From Burhinus oedicnemus (lineage: Eukaryota > Chordata > Aves > Charadriiformes > Burhinidae), in NCBI GenBank assembly GCA_008921705.1, contig VFFE01009189.1, positions 1,026,646 through 1,090,645 of the forward strand: 64,000 bases of DNA. Reading direction: 5' to 3'. The notes beneath the pieces are model-generated. The model had not been told where the DNA came from, ran no database searches, and saw only the letters and a list, made by a program, of their open reading frames with translations. Of this stretch, positions 12,901-28,018 are shown piece by piece. Position 1 is the first letter of the stretch. Every line of letters begins with the position of its first letter. Both the position numbers and the translations under genes were made by a program.

Positions 12901-15900
12901 CAAGAACATCATAACAAAGTTCCTCCCTGCCCCTACTGAGACGTTGAAATTGGAAGGAACTGGCTGCATAATTATTCACCCAAAGTCCATGGACAGGGCT
13001 CAATTGTCTACTGCAGCCTTTGTTTATTTAAAAAAAAAAAAATTACTTCAAACATATCGCTGATTTTTTTGTCAGACTAATGGAGCAAGGAAAGAGCAGT
13101 GACATCTCTAAATCAGTCCTAAACAAACCTAGGAGAACCCCAAAGTACAACTGGAATATCAGTAAATCCCTCAGCATGTGGAATTTCTCCAGCAGAACTC
13201 TCAGTACGAAGAAGCTTCATACTGTGTTATTTTTGGCTGGGAAACAGCTTCAGCCTCAGGAAAACAAACAAACAAATAAAATCTACCCCCCAATACCAAT
13301 AAGGCTGGCTGAATTTTAAATGTTTAGGGGGCAAATAAACTAAGCATCCAAAAAAGGAATTCTGTTTGATCCCAAACTACCTGTGAATTAAAATCTACTT
13401 TGGAAGTTGTTTCAGTGAAATAATAATAATAAAAATATTCTGTGATCTGTTGCCTCTCTTTTGTCACTTCTGTTTCTTTTTGCCCAGGTCTTCCATCATT
13501 TCCTACTTTTGGCACTCCTTTTAGTTACTGCCACCTTCTGTTCATTTATTTGTCATAGACCGGCAGCAGACCCTCTTGCACAGTAGCAATGCCTGTTGAG
13601 ATAAGTTATGTATTTTCTGTTTGTTGTTCCTACTAGAGGGTTACGACCTTGCCAAAGTCCATAAGCCATAAATAAATAAAGTAAGAAGTTCAATTTTTCC
13701 AAGATGCTTTGATTTTGGAATCAGAAAATCTGGAACTCACTCACAGAATTATTGAGCAATAGTGGCGGTACCTCTGAAATCCTACAGTGCAGCAGTTAGG
13801 CAACTTCTCCCGGAGACAGTGCTGCCAGGGGTAATCCCTGCTCCGCCTGATTCCAGTCAAGGCTTTGAACTAAAGTCTGTTACCTGAGTAAGTTCAGGTG
13901 ATTCAGAGAAACTGTTGAACCACCTACCAGAGCGTCCTGTGCAGCAGTTTACTGGGTTTTCTAGGGAAATTAATCTTTCATTCTACTTTATGTAAACACT
14001 AATTCCAAGTTTGTCCTGAACGTGTTTACAGGAGATCAGCAGAGGGCTACCACAGACTGACAGCACTCCAGGAAGAAACAGCATTTTTGGAAACTTAATC
14101 ACAGCTTTTTGGTTCTATAATGAACTTTGGTGTTTTTCCCAATATGACTAGCTTGTGGAAGCATGCATGTTCATCCCTTGTCTGTTATGAGGGAGAACAT
14201 TACCTCTGCATCAAGGCATAAGTTCTCCTGTGATCACCAAGGCATCCTGACCAGGGTCTGGCACTGAGGTGAGACCAAGAATGAGGCATGCTGACCAAGC
14301 AGGTCAAGAACTGCACAGCAGTAGGAGAACTGGACTCAGGTGCTGTTGGTACCTTCTCGTATCCCTTTCTTCTCAATGTATGTCAAAACTGAGATTGTCC
14401 CATAAACATTAGCAATTATAGTCTGTTGTCCCCCACAAACCTCCTAAACATTACTTCAAATGCAGCTATCTCAGGACAAATCCTTCTAACTGTGTAACAG
14501 CTCCCTGTTCCCTTCTTGAAGTCTAGTTCTGACAGAGGTAAGCATATAATTAGTGTTTTATTTAACCTGTTTTGTAGTCCCTATGGTATGCAGTCCCAGA
14601 GGCTAAACTTTCCTCTTCACATAATTATAGAAAGGAAGGGAAACTATAATCAGATGAAAGCAGTGCCTACAACTTCCCCTTTCCCCCACCAGGAACCAGA
14701 AGAAAAGAGAAGAGTTCAAGGTAGTAGTTATAGTTGATGCTCATTCCTTGAAACAAAAAAACAATAAGAGAGCTTTTCTTATTTTTTCAATGAAAAAAAG
14801 TAAGAGTGAAATTGTTTTGGTGAAAACTAGAGCAAATGGGAAGAGTCACCCCCATTCTTCCCACACTATATCTGGTTTTGTTACTGAGCAAAGTCAAGCC
14901 CTAGATCTTTGCTTGCTTGTGCTCAGCCACAAAGAAGGACACGAGGAAGTTGTACGAGAATCTCACTCCTAGTTTTAATTCTAAGGAATGGATGAATTAT
15001 TTTTGCTGCAACTTTCAGTCATAGAAAAAAAAAAAGAAGAAAATCAGTCTCTGGAAAAAAAGGCAGACTAGAAAATTAAACACAAGGAATTAAAATTCAA
15101 CAAAGACCAGACAATCTTAGCTAAAGATGTTGCCAGTAGCCACAGAGATGATGGAATAGTTTAGGTACGTATGTATATGTCTATATTTGACTAACATTCC
15201 TGCATCTATTGTTGACGTATTTTCAATAATATATTTAATGTAGATTATACTTCAAAACTGTTCAGATGATAAAAAGAACTTCTTCTAAATTATTTGAGAA
15301 AATTAGAACTTTTAAAAAGAAGGAAAATATTTTTAATTATAAGTCTTGTTAATTCCTATTAAAAAGACTTTCTAAAATCTTACTTCACAGCCAGTTGCAA
15401 TCACTTTTAAGATAGCTAGAACTGCTGAAAATACCAGCCAGTTTTCTTACAGATTGAAAAGGCAAAGAAGTTACAAAAGATAGAAAAATAGAAAAAAGTG
15501 GAAGAGTCTCTTTGTAGAGTTTGCTTTATAAAACCCTTTGTTTTCTCCTCAAAAATAGAATGTAGGGGATTCAACTTTAAATAATGATTTCAAAGAAAAT
15601 TTTGAAAGAAGAGTAACTCTGTAAATCTTTATGAAACATAAGCATTAAGCACTAAAGAATGCATTGTGTTGTGATGACAAAGAGGATGAAGCTGAATGAC
15701 ATCAGACTACTAACAATCTAGTACCAGGCTTTTGTGTTGGCGTGGCTCACGTGTGTGAAGGACTGAGGTAGAAAGGCTGTTATAGCAACAGGCATATGGT
15801 GGGTTTGTGAGAGAAAAGAGATTCCTCCCTCGAGACTCCCTTTTGTGCCTGAACTATCAGAAAAATTGAAATTAGGTGTACCATTCTCCTTACAGTAATG

Positions 15901-18900
15901 GTGACACACACCCAGTGTCCCCTTCCAGAGAGCTCCTCATCTTGGTACGAGGAGGTGGCCCTAGGACTAACCTCAGCACAATCAGAATTAAACTTGCACG
16001 GTCCCTCAGCTGCAGCTGAGGCGTGGGTCTCGCTGTAGTCCCATCCACAGACTGGACAACTTAGGCTGCTAAATTGCTTATCCTGAAGCCCCTCGTTTAC
16101 CTCTGCTTGCTCATGCCCTAAACTCTCTCTCTCTCTATGAGGACAGAATGAGTTCCAAAATCTCCTTTCTTCTTACCTTTCTTCTTGTACAAGACAGAGA
16201 AGAAATCACAGTTTCTTACCACTTCTCTCTGACATGTTCCATGCTGAGGATCTTTGTACTGTTATACTGGCTGAAAAAAAAAACCAAAACCCCACCAACC
16301 TACAAAGGCCCCTCTTCACCCTGTCCACCAACAAAAGAAAATGAATAGCACCTGACATAGTACAGGGATTGTGCCCAAACTGAGAGTGGTTTCATAAGGG
16401 GAATATTTTTGAGTCAGAATATGATTTCTAGTTCCCTTTAAGGAAAAAAATACTAGTCTTGAGAATATAAGGAAAGCAGAGATAGGGATCAATTAAATAA
16501 TCATGTTAATCCACAAATACTAATTTTGTAGATTTCCTGAAGGGCAGGTACACAACTGAAAGTGGACTCCAGCCAACACGACCTCCTGCCCATGCCCCCT
16601 CCACTTCCACTTATATTTATTTTTATATAGTCTTCTCTCAGATGGATCAATTGCTAAGTTCCAGAGAGATTACAGTGCTGGCATAAAATGTAAATATCTG
16701 GGGCTACCTTTCGCATTGCTTATTTATTAGAGCAAGTTATTCTTAGGATGACAGCAGATAAACCTGAACTAAATTTGTTTAAGAAAACAAGACCATTATG
16801 AAAAAAAACATCCAATCTGCCCTGTTCCATCCTATCCATTCCAGTTCTCTTCTTGAGTTTCTTCCCCCATCTTTAAATTATATTTGAGTTAGAACTTGTA
16901 TTTGACAAGCTGAATCTATTCATAAAGCATCTTAAAAAAAAAAAAAAGGGTTAATTAGGCTAAGACTGGAAATGCTGAGTTCCGTAAAAATCCAATATAA
17001 AATCTGGCAGCTTTGTAAACACACCAAGATGTTTTGGCTTAATAAGAAATAGTGCAAAATGAGGCAATAATTAGAGATGATTCAGGGCATTCTAATTGCC
17101 AAAGCACTTTGTGTTGATCACTTTTCTTAAGGCAAAAAGGCTCATCAAGGGAACTAATATAAAGCAAAGATATGAGGTGCATTAAGTAAAAGGGGGTACT
17201 CCATGCTTTCTTTCATCCATGTACATTTTTTCTCCTATAGAGAATACTGGATGAATATGAGTAGTGTACAGTCAGGATTGACTCCTATTCTCTAGTTGCC
17301 TATAATTTCTTTCTGGGTAAATGAAGTGCCTTCATTAAATTTATGAATCCTTAGGATGCCTCAAAAATGTTTCTAAGAAAAAACAAATACTTTCACAAAA
17401 CAGCTTCATAAATCTCAGAAAATCCCCACCAACACAAGGTATAGTACAAAATTTTTGTGTTATCACAGAAAATCACACAATAGAATAATTAAACATAAAT
17501 CAAGATATTCCCTCACTGATTGAATCTGGAAAGCTCCTCAGAAGAACACACACTGGAGAAACAGATCCTAATAACCCATTAAACCCAACAAACCCACCTG
17601 ATCTCCGCTGACTTTAAATTGCTTTGATAATCATTGCATGACTGCACTGAATTGAAATGTCCCAGTTTCTTGTAATTGCAATTATTTTTAAAGTAATCTC
17701 TAACTGCAACCAGGGAATATAAATAAAGTTCAAAAGTAAGTTTTATTTAAGGACTTTGCTTATTCAGTTACATCTCCCACCCCAAATGTCACAGAAAATA
17801 TCTCTTTATGTATTGTGGTTCTTAATTACCCGGGTGGTATGCAGTCCTTCTTCCTTAAACAGCAACTCAGGAATCACAAAAGATAATTTCAGGAGCTATC
17901 TAGGTCTTCTGACAAAGTGTCTGACAGTTAGTTTATAGAGGAGATCATTTCGTCAAATGTAGGTGTCTATAATGTATATCTGGGAGACTGCTCAGTGAGT
18001 CTTTTTACAGTCACTGGAGAGAAAAAGATATTTTACACCAAACCAAAGTATCCTACTGGAGGTGCTTAAAGAGAAGTCATGAATGGTACCCTAAAAGTTA
18101 ATATTCTGTATACTGGCTGCAAAGATAGTGAAGGTTCACTGGCTCAAATATTAAAGTATTTATATATCTTCTTCACTGACTAATTTGAGATTAATCCCTC
18201 CCTAAAAGTGACAAAACTGGTCGTGTTTACTGTTCCATCTTCTTTATGTATTCTGTATCTGATGTTGTTTCTTCCCTAAAATTGCCTTGTCAAGATAGTC
18301 AGTCCTTAAAGCTGAGATCCAGGTGGCATAAAATCAGTAGAGGAGAAGATACTAGAGACATACAAAAAAATTACTATGACTAAAACCTAGTAGTCCAACT
18401 TCTATATAGTTCTATTTAGAAAATATAAACACAGCTCAGAAGTCATTTCAACAAACTGACTTGATTGCTGCATTATCCTCTACAATCACACTAGATCTTT
18501 ACTGGGCTGAGGGCTAGAGATACAGAAATAAAGTTTGGTCAAGACTTCTCCCATAGAAATCCCATCTGCTATTCTACCAGTGTGTCATCTTGCTGCTGGG
18601 TCTTCTCCAACACTTCATTTGTGCCTGTATAGGTAAACTGAAGAGGGTCAGGGACAAAGCTCTGCTCCAGTGGGTGAATTTGACCATATTACCTACAGGG
18701 AGCAATCTTCGGTCTGTGCTAGCTCCTGAAATGATTCTGAGCATTTGACTGAGACACTACCATTTGTCATAAGCTGAATCTATGTCAGGACTTGTGTTAA
18801 TATTTGAACAGTATGGACAATTGTACTCTAGTGCTTGGACTTGTGCCCTGAACCTGCTTAATTTATTAGTATAGTCATAACCTTAATGCCTCAGACTCTT

Positions 18901-21900
18901 GCTCAGATTCAAACCTGGATTACTTGACACAGAATGCCCTAAAGGAAACCCAGAACAATAAGAAAAAACAAACATTCTCAAGTCCAAGAAACTATAAATA
19001 GAAACCCTGGAAATGCCACACACATCATACAAAGAAAAATCAACCTGAAAACCAGGAATTAGATTATTACCCCAAAGTTATCAGAAATGCTATAAAGATA
19101 TCACAGAAATGAAGCCCAGTAAAGATATACTGCCTCACTGCATGAGAATAAACTACTGACTTAGAAACATACGGTTTTGTGGCAACATTATTGGCTTTTG
19201 AGTCTATAAAAAATGAATGCAGTAGTAGTATATCCACATATGTCTACAAATATTCCAAAAGTTCTAAAAGACAATGTGCTAACAGTGATCACTACTAGAT
19301 TTTGGACATAATTTGGGCATATATCTCTTAAAAAATATCCTAAAGCCATCTGCTGACAAAAAAGGAATCCCAAATACAAACAAAATTAATTGCTGTGAGG
19401 TTACACGGAGGCAAACAAAAGGGGACAGGAATCAAAGTGTATTCAACTGAGAACTCATCTGTATTTGTGATAACTGGCAGAAAATGAACAGGAAAAATAT
19501 TTTGTTATTGGTGCAAAATATAAAGCAACAGTACAGATTTACCTCATGAAACAATGCCGAGATTTCTGAATGGACATCAGCTCAGAGGAAGAAAATAAGA
19601 GTAAGAAAGGAAATCTTAAAATGACAGATAAAATCTGATGACCTGGTAGCCTGGAATAGGATTTAGCAAATGAAATAGAAAAAGACAACTATAGTAAGTT
19701 AAGAACCTTCACGTCCTACAGAATGAGACAACTCTAAGAGAGAGTTTGCTCCTTTAGAAGGTTTTCACTGTTCTCGGTAGAGAAGAGCTTTGCTATGGTG
19801 GACAGGGAACTGCCACATCACATCAAATTGCTTGGAGCATCTATATTGGAAGTATTTAAAGAAAGAAAATGTAAATAAATAAAGCAGGTTTCCCAGTTTT
19901 ACCCGAGCCACAAAGAGCAGTGGTAGCATTCCCGTAGATAAAAATGTCCTTCATGGCATGCTAGTAACAAGGGAAAAAAATAATAACTGAGCTGCAACAT
20001 TGGACAAAAACACAGAATCAGAAGTGCTGAGTGCATGTTTTCACCTTCTGAGCCCTGAAAAAACAGTATGTTCCTTAAAGATATTACCAAGCCTGTCTGC
20101 TGGCTAAAAATACCTCATTCTCCAAAAATGCTTCTAACAGTAATTATCAATTCAGATAGAAAACAAGATTAGCTACATGCACTGTCAAGTGCACAAAGAG
20201 CTTCCCTATCTCTCCAAGGAAATGAAAACCAGATGAAGATACTGAGTTGGTTGATTCCTCATTGGCAGGATGTGTTTTATGGTATAGGTGCTGCCACCAC
20301 CGCAATAAAGTAAAGGAAAGTGTCTTTTCTAGTGCAGCTGTAATGAAGGTTTATCACAGACAGAAGAACATGAAGAAAATGTGATATAGGGACTCTTCTA
20401 CATTTCTGAATGAAAGCTCAATTATAATACAAAGAAATCACATTTCAGAAACTCAGTACTGCCTGTGGCCACGTCTGATCCAATAAACATCCAGTGCCAG
20501 ATATTCTAGACAGTTATGTTACTAAAGAAGGGGTAATTTCACTATATTACCAATATGAGTTACCCTGTGGGACAAAAAAGACTTAAATACAAGTCACTTT
20601 TATTTGATTCTCACCTGTGCCATGTCTGTCTCATTTTACTCTCTAGAGTTCATTATAAAAGTACCTTTTGCTTGAGTTCTTGCAGCCTCTTCTATCATAA
20701 CCTTCTAATAGGAATAGTTTCATAAAGGAAACCCCCAGCTTCATCTAATAAAATGCATATTGATGGAAATAGAAGTAGGAATATACTGAAGAGTATTCAG
20801 GACACATTACAATGACATCAACTATCATTTGATGTGTTAAGCTCCAGCATAAGGAAGCAGAATGATAAAATGTGTCTGTTCCTCTTTGCTGACCTGTCTA
20901 CATATAGCAGAACCACCACAAGCAAACTTTCTTAGAGGACATCCTTTCTCACATTGAGCAGCTGCTGGAAGATGTAGGGTATTTTGGCAAAGCACTGCCT
21001 GTGGTTGTTTCAATCCTAATGAATACAGTGGGAATGGACAGAGATACCAATTAAATCCAAATATATCTGATGTCATTAATCAGGAGAGGATGAACTGGAA
21101 GCCATCCCCAGCCCTCACTCCCAAAATAAATCCAAACCCAAAAGCTCGGCAATTGCTTGCCCAGAAGTCATTAATAAGAAATTAAATGAAATAAAATTAA
21201 GAGAAGTGTTGACCTTGAAATCACTGTCTCTGGCTCCTCTGAGAAGCAGGTGCTGTTTTGTAATTTTTCCCATACTACAGTATTTTTTCTCCTTCTTTCT
21301 GGCTGATGCATAAGCAGTGGCATCTGAAGGCCAAAGGTTCAAATGGCATAGGCAGATGCAAGACATGCATCGTAAGCGTTGTACTTGTAGGAAGGCAAAG
21401 GTTGATTAATCTCACACAATCCGTCCTCCTCAGCTAGCTCAAAAGTTCAATGTACCTCATTTGTTTAGTGATCATCTTGTCACATACACTGCAGATGCAC
21501 TGCCAGATTTGTCTAGACTATGATATCTCAACCTCCTCATTCTCAAAATACATGTGGAAACCAGTTCAAAAAAGTCACATGGACATTCAGAGGCTTTAAG
21601 CTTTTCTCCTGAATCTATAAATTGTACATACCGAAGTTCCTATGAAAATCAAGCAATATTTTTTTGATGAAAGGATTGTGTTATAATTTTGTTCTCTTTC
21701 TTTTTTAATTTCCTTGGCTGTTCTTCCCTCTCCATTTTGTACTTGGTGTGTATGCAGTGCTTAGCTGTCACCATTTATTGCAAGTGAAAAAGGACATGCT
21801 GTCCCTTGACACAGCAGGTAGGTGCCCCAAGCTGCACAGCTTCCAGCTTCTCCCTCTGCCTCCAAATACCAATGATTGCTGGGTCCATTAGCCTCATATC

Positions 21901-24900
21901 AGCCCATTTGACTGTTTAGTAATCATGCCCCTCTCTTAAATCTCAATCCTAATCCCTGAACATCCCATCACTGCACTTTGACTTCTAACCTTTAACTGTT
22001 CAAGCAGCACAAGAGGAAGCTTCAGCAAGACCCTTTTTTTCTGGACTTGGGAGGGTGATATTTGCAGGCTTTCTCCTTTATGAGGTCTGGCACTGGAAGG
22101 TTTGTAGAAGAGAGAGGAGGACACCAGATAGCAACTTCACACACTCTTCACAAGAGCAGAGGGTGGAATAGGCTAAATTGCTGGGCATTTTTGGCTCCCT
22201 TCTTTTATATTGTAAAAATGACTTTGGCTTTATCTCTCCTTTTTTCCCCAAATTCCTTTGATTGTTGAGAGAAAAGGAAATACCTTTGTCTGCTTTCTGT
22301 TATCATAACGGGTAAAACCACCCAAGGCAAGGTGTTTTCCTGGAGGCAGAGCTGAAACTTGCCAAAAAGTTGATAATTCTTTCATCATTGTGAAACTCTT
22401 GGCCTTTTTCCCAGCCTAAAAATTCATTAGCTGAAGAAACAATGAGCAGCGGCAATTCTGTGATCCATAGTTTCCATTCCTAAATGAGCCACGGCTGTTA
22501 TGAGAAGAAATTACTCGTTCCATTGCCGTAAGAATACCGTCCCAACCTGAAATGGAGGGAAATGCTGTTTAGCTTCTATGAGGGAAAGCACTGGAGCGGA
22601 AGCCCTTGCTATTACTGAGAGGCTGCAGCAAAGGGCTGCCGTGAGGGGAGGCAACAGTTACCCCAGGGCTAGTGCATACGTGATCCTCACAGGATCACCA
22701 GGTAGTGTTTGCATGATACACTCTACTGAAGTTCAAGTAACCATAGTAGACTTCCAGTGCAGCCCCACGAGCTACGTCTTTGTTCAACCTCCAATGTCTC
22801 TCCTCTGCAGCCCTTGGCGACCTTCCTCCCTGAGGAGAAAAAGGTTAGTAATCTGATAACTGGGTGAAGAGGCACAGGCTCTCCACCATTTTGCAACTCA
22901 TAATGTTGTTTATACATGAGCTGATCATTGCGCAATTGTGTGGAGCAAGTCAGGAGGACGTGTTTTCCTTCACTCTGTACAGACATAAATGGAAACAAAT
23001 TACAGGGCAATAATACACCCATCCTGGTATGCCTGTAACGCATTTTTCTTTTGAATTCATGTATTTGGCAGGCAGTTAAACTGAACACAAAAACTGTGCG
23101 TGGAAGCTTGAAGAGGTGTAGGTGTGACTTTTGAGACAGAAAGAAAGCGAATGTGGCCCTCCGGAAAAGTTGAATGCCAATCCAGACCTAATCAATTTGA
23201 CAGGAACCCTAATTGGTCAGATGACCCTTTCTCCCTGAGGTGCCTGTAGGAGGCTCTGTGAGAAGAAATGTCTGTATGGATGTCATGGGAAAAGGGGAAA
23301 GTTGAGTCCCAAAATATGAAATCTCCCAAGATCCTGAGAATAGCACAGAGACCCTTTTACAGTCTGTGTAGTCCATATGTATGTTTTATGAGACTAGTAA
23401 CATAGGCGTTACCTAGATGGATATTTTGCAGAAATCTTAGTACAGGAAGGTTATGTTCACTTTTCTGAGGTTTCTTTTTCAGCATAGTATCAGAGGAAAT
23501 CTCCACGTATCTGTCTCTTCTTCTACTTCCCTCTTTTTTTTTTTTACCATTTATTCTAAGGACCACTGAATACTCTTCCCACAAAAAAAAAGGTGATAGT
23601 CTGAATGTACTACATGCTTTCACCATGAGTCCAGCAGCCAGAAAATGCATGAAGAGTCCATTTCACAGTAAGAGTTGATCTGACAGTATTCATTAACCAG
23701 ATCTTGTCACTATGGAGTAAGATGCTTCTGATTTTAATCTACTGAGAGATTTTTCTGTATTTATTTTACCCTTCTCTCTATGCTACTGAATTTGGATGAA
23801 ACAGAACATATTGAAACCAATGTTTATTTTGTCTTGTTTATTATGCTGATGTTTGGTTTAAAAATAAGTCTTTTCTCACTGAGACTTAGTAAAGTAACTT
23901 ATTCGCTCTTTGTGTAAAAAGAGGTAACGTATAAAGAAACTTCTTTTTCACAGGAAGTTGTATGATGTCAATATCTATTCTGTGATACACAATGAAAGAT
24001 GTTAAAATTACCAACAAAATTATATTCTGAAAGAAAATTGACTTAATTGAAATGTCAACACAACTGAAATATTTTGCTTAAATTTGAATTTTGTTGTTTT
24101 GCAAAAATGCTTCTTTTTGCAAAGGAAAAAACCCACTCCTTTCCAAAATCCTAAGGATATGATTCATTTCATGCTTTAATCAAGATCATGAACATGGAAA
24201 CATTTTTAAATGTTTTCATTTTGAGAATTGCATGTTTTACTGAGAGAACACTCATTTTAAAGGAAAAAATCCTGATCAGATTCATGGTAGTATAGGGGAT
24301 GCATTATTCCCACCTTTATATTTCATCAGTCAGGCTAACTTGCTCGGGGTGTTTTGATGTTAAACTAATGATCTGTGCCTACTAGTTGGAACATACCTTT
24401 TGAGACCATGCCTGTTGATGTGATACTGGGGATGTGATACCCAGCTGCTACGGGGACTCGTTCTATTTTAAGCAATTTTAGGAAAAAAATTTGCTTTCCT
24501 TCCTTACTATATGCATTATGACCTGACTATATTTCTACTATATGAATTTTAAATGACACAGTAAAGATTAGCATGACTCTGAATTACAGGATACAGTACA
24601 GAAGCACTTGGCAGAGAGTCTCTGAAATATGTATAATTTCCTGTATAATTTCCTGCTTTTTTATGCTTGAAAACTGCAGTAGGCATAGTCTCCATATGCT
24701 GCTTTGTTCCATATGCAGGGCATGATGTATAATTCCAACTTCTATTTAGTGGTGTTCTACTAATAAAGGATAATGAGATACCATAGTATAGCAGTATAAT
24801 TTATGAATAGGCATCAAATAAAGGTTTGCAAAAGGAGTAAAACAAACAAGTGAGCCAACAACAGCAAGAACAAAAAAAATCCTTCATCTACAACTTTGCT

Positions 24901-27649
24901 CTCCATAGTCTGCCCTTGAAATTAAATCAAAATCATGGAAAGCACTAATATCAGAACATTGTGAACCAGCTGTTTCTTACAGCTGACTAATTAGTCTGTA
25001 TACCCAGCAAATCAAAAATATTTGTTACCGCTTAGGCGAAGTAATCCTACAGGAATTTGCATGGCAGTACAATAAACTTTATCTGAAATAAGGGGAGTAC
25101 CTCCTGCTTGAAGCAGCGGCTCTCTACAAGCACTACAGGGTGCTGGAGGGGAGAGAGTACCCAGCCCACAGCTGAGCTGCACCCATCATCACCCTACCAG
25201 CTCTCCACTGGTCCTTTGGATTGGTAGGAGCAAATCTCCAAAGCCCCAAATACCCTGTTGCTCCGATCTTTTTCTGCTCTCTTAGTTATGTGAACTGAGG
25301 CTGGAAAATAGAAAGGGGGAAGGGAATGCATGCTAACTGGAAGTTCTTACACCAAAGTATCTTTCGTGTGACCCTGGCAACACAATATTTTCCATATCAA
25401 ACAAATCTTTATTATCTGACACAGAGCTCAAGTTAATCCCTGTCTGGAAACGTAAAAGCAACAGGAAAGGATTTGATGTTGCAGCTTTATCCCTTGCAAT
25501 GACAGTGACCATGGCTAGCTATACCTTGTACAATACACATCCTTGTTCTTGCACTTATGTTTTATTCTTTAATACACCAGAAACCTACCTAATTTCCCAT
25601 ACTGTAATACATTCTCCATGATCTGGGCTAGATCAGGTCTTATTTGTGTACAGAAAATGAGGCTCAACTTGAAGTACTGCTGCAGCTATGTTTTAGGTAT
25701 CTTCAGTGAAACTGTTGTGCATGGTTGTATTTAGACCAAGAGACAGGTGCACTCCCAAGACTCTCTTCCACCCCAGTGCCCTGACAGGTGAAAACCCTGA
25801 ACAGGACAGAGCATGCTGAAGCTCTCTCTGAGCCTTTGGACCCATATTTTCCTTCTGGGGAAATGGAGGGAAGGGAGGGAGGTGGAACGGTGCTTTGCCG
25901 GGTCTGGATCCCACATGGACTTGGGATCTCATTACAATTCTCTCCCAGACTTGGGGAGTTGAAAACAAACCAGGTCCCACAAGACTCAATAATTGTCTAA
26001 GTGTTGGGCTGGTTGGTTACCTGTGGGGCTAATAATGCTTTTTGTTCTACTTTTGTACAGACCCTGTCCAAATGTGGCTGAGACTTCAAGGCATGAGTGA
26101 AATGTAAATGAATAAGAATTGTAGCACTCATTGCTTGGGACAGTTTGGGAAGGAAGATGTTAACTCTGCAGTTGCACATACTCAGGTATATCTCCTGCAG
26201 ACTGTGCCAACGTAAGGGATGAGATAACCAGTCCCTCACCAATCGCTCCTCCCAAGTATGGCAGAGAACAGTGGGGAATCACCTCTTTAAAGTCAGCTGA
26301 AACTAGTCAAATAGCAGTAAGGAAGGATGAGGTTGCCAAGAAAACTATGGGAATGGGTAAATGACTCCAAACATCTGTGTGACAGATCTTATAATTAATG
26401 TTTGTGGCTGCACTGAAGATGAAGTTGTGACATAATTTGGGACTACCACTGTTACAGGAATCCTTTATGTCTACATACATATAGGTGACCAGCGACCTTA
26501 GCCAGTAAGGACTGGACCACTAAGTTGCCTTCACAGTACAGCTCAGTCCTTGTTTTGTCTGTTTTGGCCTTCCCATGGTGGGATCCAAGATACAGTAAGA
26601 ACAGTCCATCAGTGACTCTCCCTCTGTTGTGGGATTTTCTGTGCCGTTAAATCACAGAGTAATACTGATAGAAAATGTTAACTACAGAAACAGTCATGTT
26701 TAAAAATGATTGCTCTTTCATTCAGAAAAAATATTTTGGGAAAGATTATCAAATGTAACATATTAAGACAGAAGAACAGTGACCAGAAGACAAATATCTT
26801 TCCCAGATTATCTTTAGTTTCTCTGCTACATAGTTCTATTCCGTTCCAAATTACATGCTGTCTTGCTGAGTATTTTCTACTCTGCCTTTGTTCATAAAAG
26901 TAGTGTAAAAGAGAAGAAAGTCACCCTCTGAATATTATTTTTAGCCCTACTGGGATTTCTCAAACTGCAGAGGAATCACAGTTCTTCTCAACTGGAAGTT
27001 ATATATGGTAATCTGGCAAATCATTTTGTAAATTTGAAAATTATGTTAACAAATAAAAACAGCTGCAACATGGTGAGATGAGTTTCATGCCTTTAAGAGT
27101 GAACAATGGTCTGAAGTAAAAAGAAAATGAATCCAAATGTAAGACAACATTAAAATAGTGTAATAAAACAAATACCCTTATGTGATGGACCTAAGTGCCA
27201 TAATTTGTAGTCAAGATATCGTAGGGTTCATCTACACAAAGTTCAGCTGGACATTAAAGCAGTAGAAAACATTCCAAAAGTTGTTACGGTAGTGTGTAGG
27301 TGGATAGTTTGTAACAAAACAGGATATATTCTGGTACCTAAAGAATTGTATTTAGAAGTTGTACAAAAATGCACATCATACTTTCAGAACCAATGCTGGT
27401 GCAAATGTCTCTATATAGGTACAGCTTGCTCCATTAAACACCTCAGAGTCAAAGAACATTTTATGCCTACTGTGGCAACTTGATGGGACTGTTTTATCAA
27501 AATGCCATTGCATCAGAAAATACTGTTTGTTAAAAATCTTCTAATAATATTAAAATATTTGTTTGAAGTGTCTTAAAGCAGTGAATATTCACTGAATCTA
27601 AATGAGAGTCCTGGAAAATACTTAATAGGTTTGGTCAGACTTGCTGATT
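9931..27649. other. Long AT-rich noncoding stretch
   Basis: About 17.7 kb in which I could not recognise a transposon, RNA gene or coding exon. Minor features are poly(A) runs near 13028-13040 and 16933-16946, a CT run near 16125, a poly(T) run near 23529-23541 and a 12-bp direct duplication at 24631-24654 (gtataatttcct twice). Frames such as 12656-13063 (135 codons) have no recognisable domain. Blocks at about 13740-13940, 22570-22860 and 25740-25980 are slightly richer in GC without obvious meaning. Confidence 0.55.
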
Positions 27650-28018
27650 GTAAGATGGAGTCTTCGGAGACCTTCTTGCTCTCTACAACTACCTGAAAGG
27701 AGGCTGTAGTGAGATGGGAGCTGGTCTCTTCTCCCAAGTAACTAGCGATAGGACAAGAGGAAATGGGTTCAAGTTGCACCAGGAGAGGTTTAGGCTGAAC
27801 ATTAGGAAAAAATTTTTCACTGAAAGAGTTATCAAACATTGGAAGAGGCTGCCCAGGGAGGTGGTTGAGTCACCATCCCTAGATGTGTTTAGAAGTCGTG
27901 TGGATGTGGTGCTTAGAGACATGGTTTAGTGGCAGAGCTGGTAAAGTAGGGTCAATGGTTGGACTGGATGATCTTAAAGGTCTTTTCCAACATAAACAAT
28001 TCTATGATTCTATGATTC
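27650..28018 (+). mobile_element. CR1 LINE 3' end
   Basis: A 5'-truncated CR1, mostly 3'-UTR. Phrases include acaactacctgaaaggaggctg, gataggacaagaggaaatgg, caccaggagaggtttagg, ggaagaggctgcccaggg, ggtggttgagtcaccatccc and ggttggactggatgatctta. It ends with two ATTCTATG octamers (about 28000-28016), the CR1 terminus. The copy is better preserved than the ancient fragments elsewhere in the window. The 5' edge is approximate. Confidence 0.93.

Noticed and set aside
12656..13063. 135-codon open frame ending in a run of lysines before a poly(A) stretch
   Set aside because: No recognisable domain, no start context or splice support. The lysines are just the translated poly(A) run. I could not support a gene or a retrocopy.
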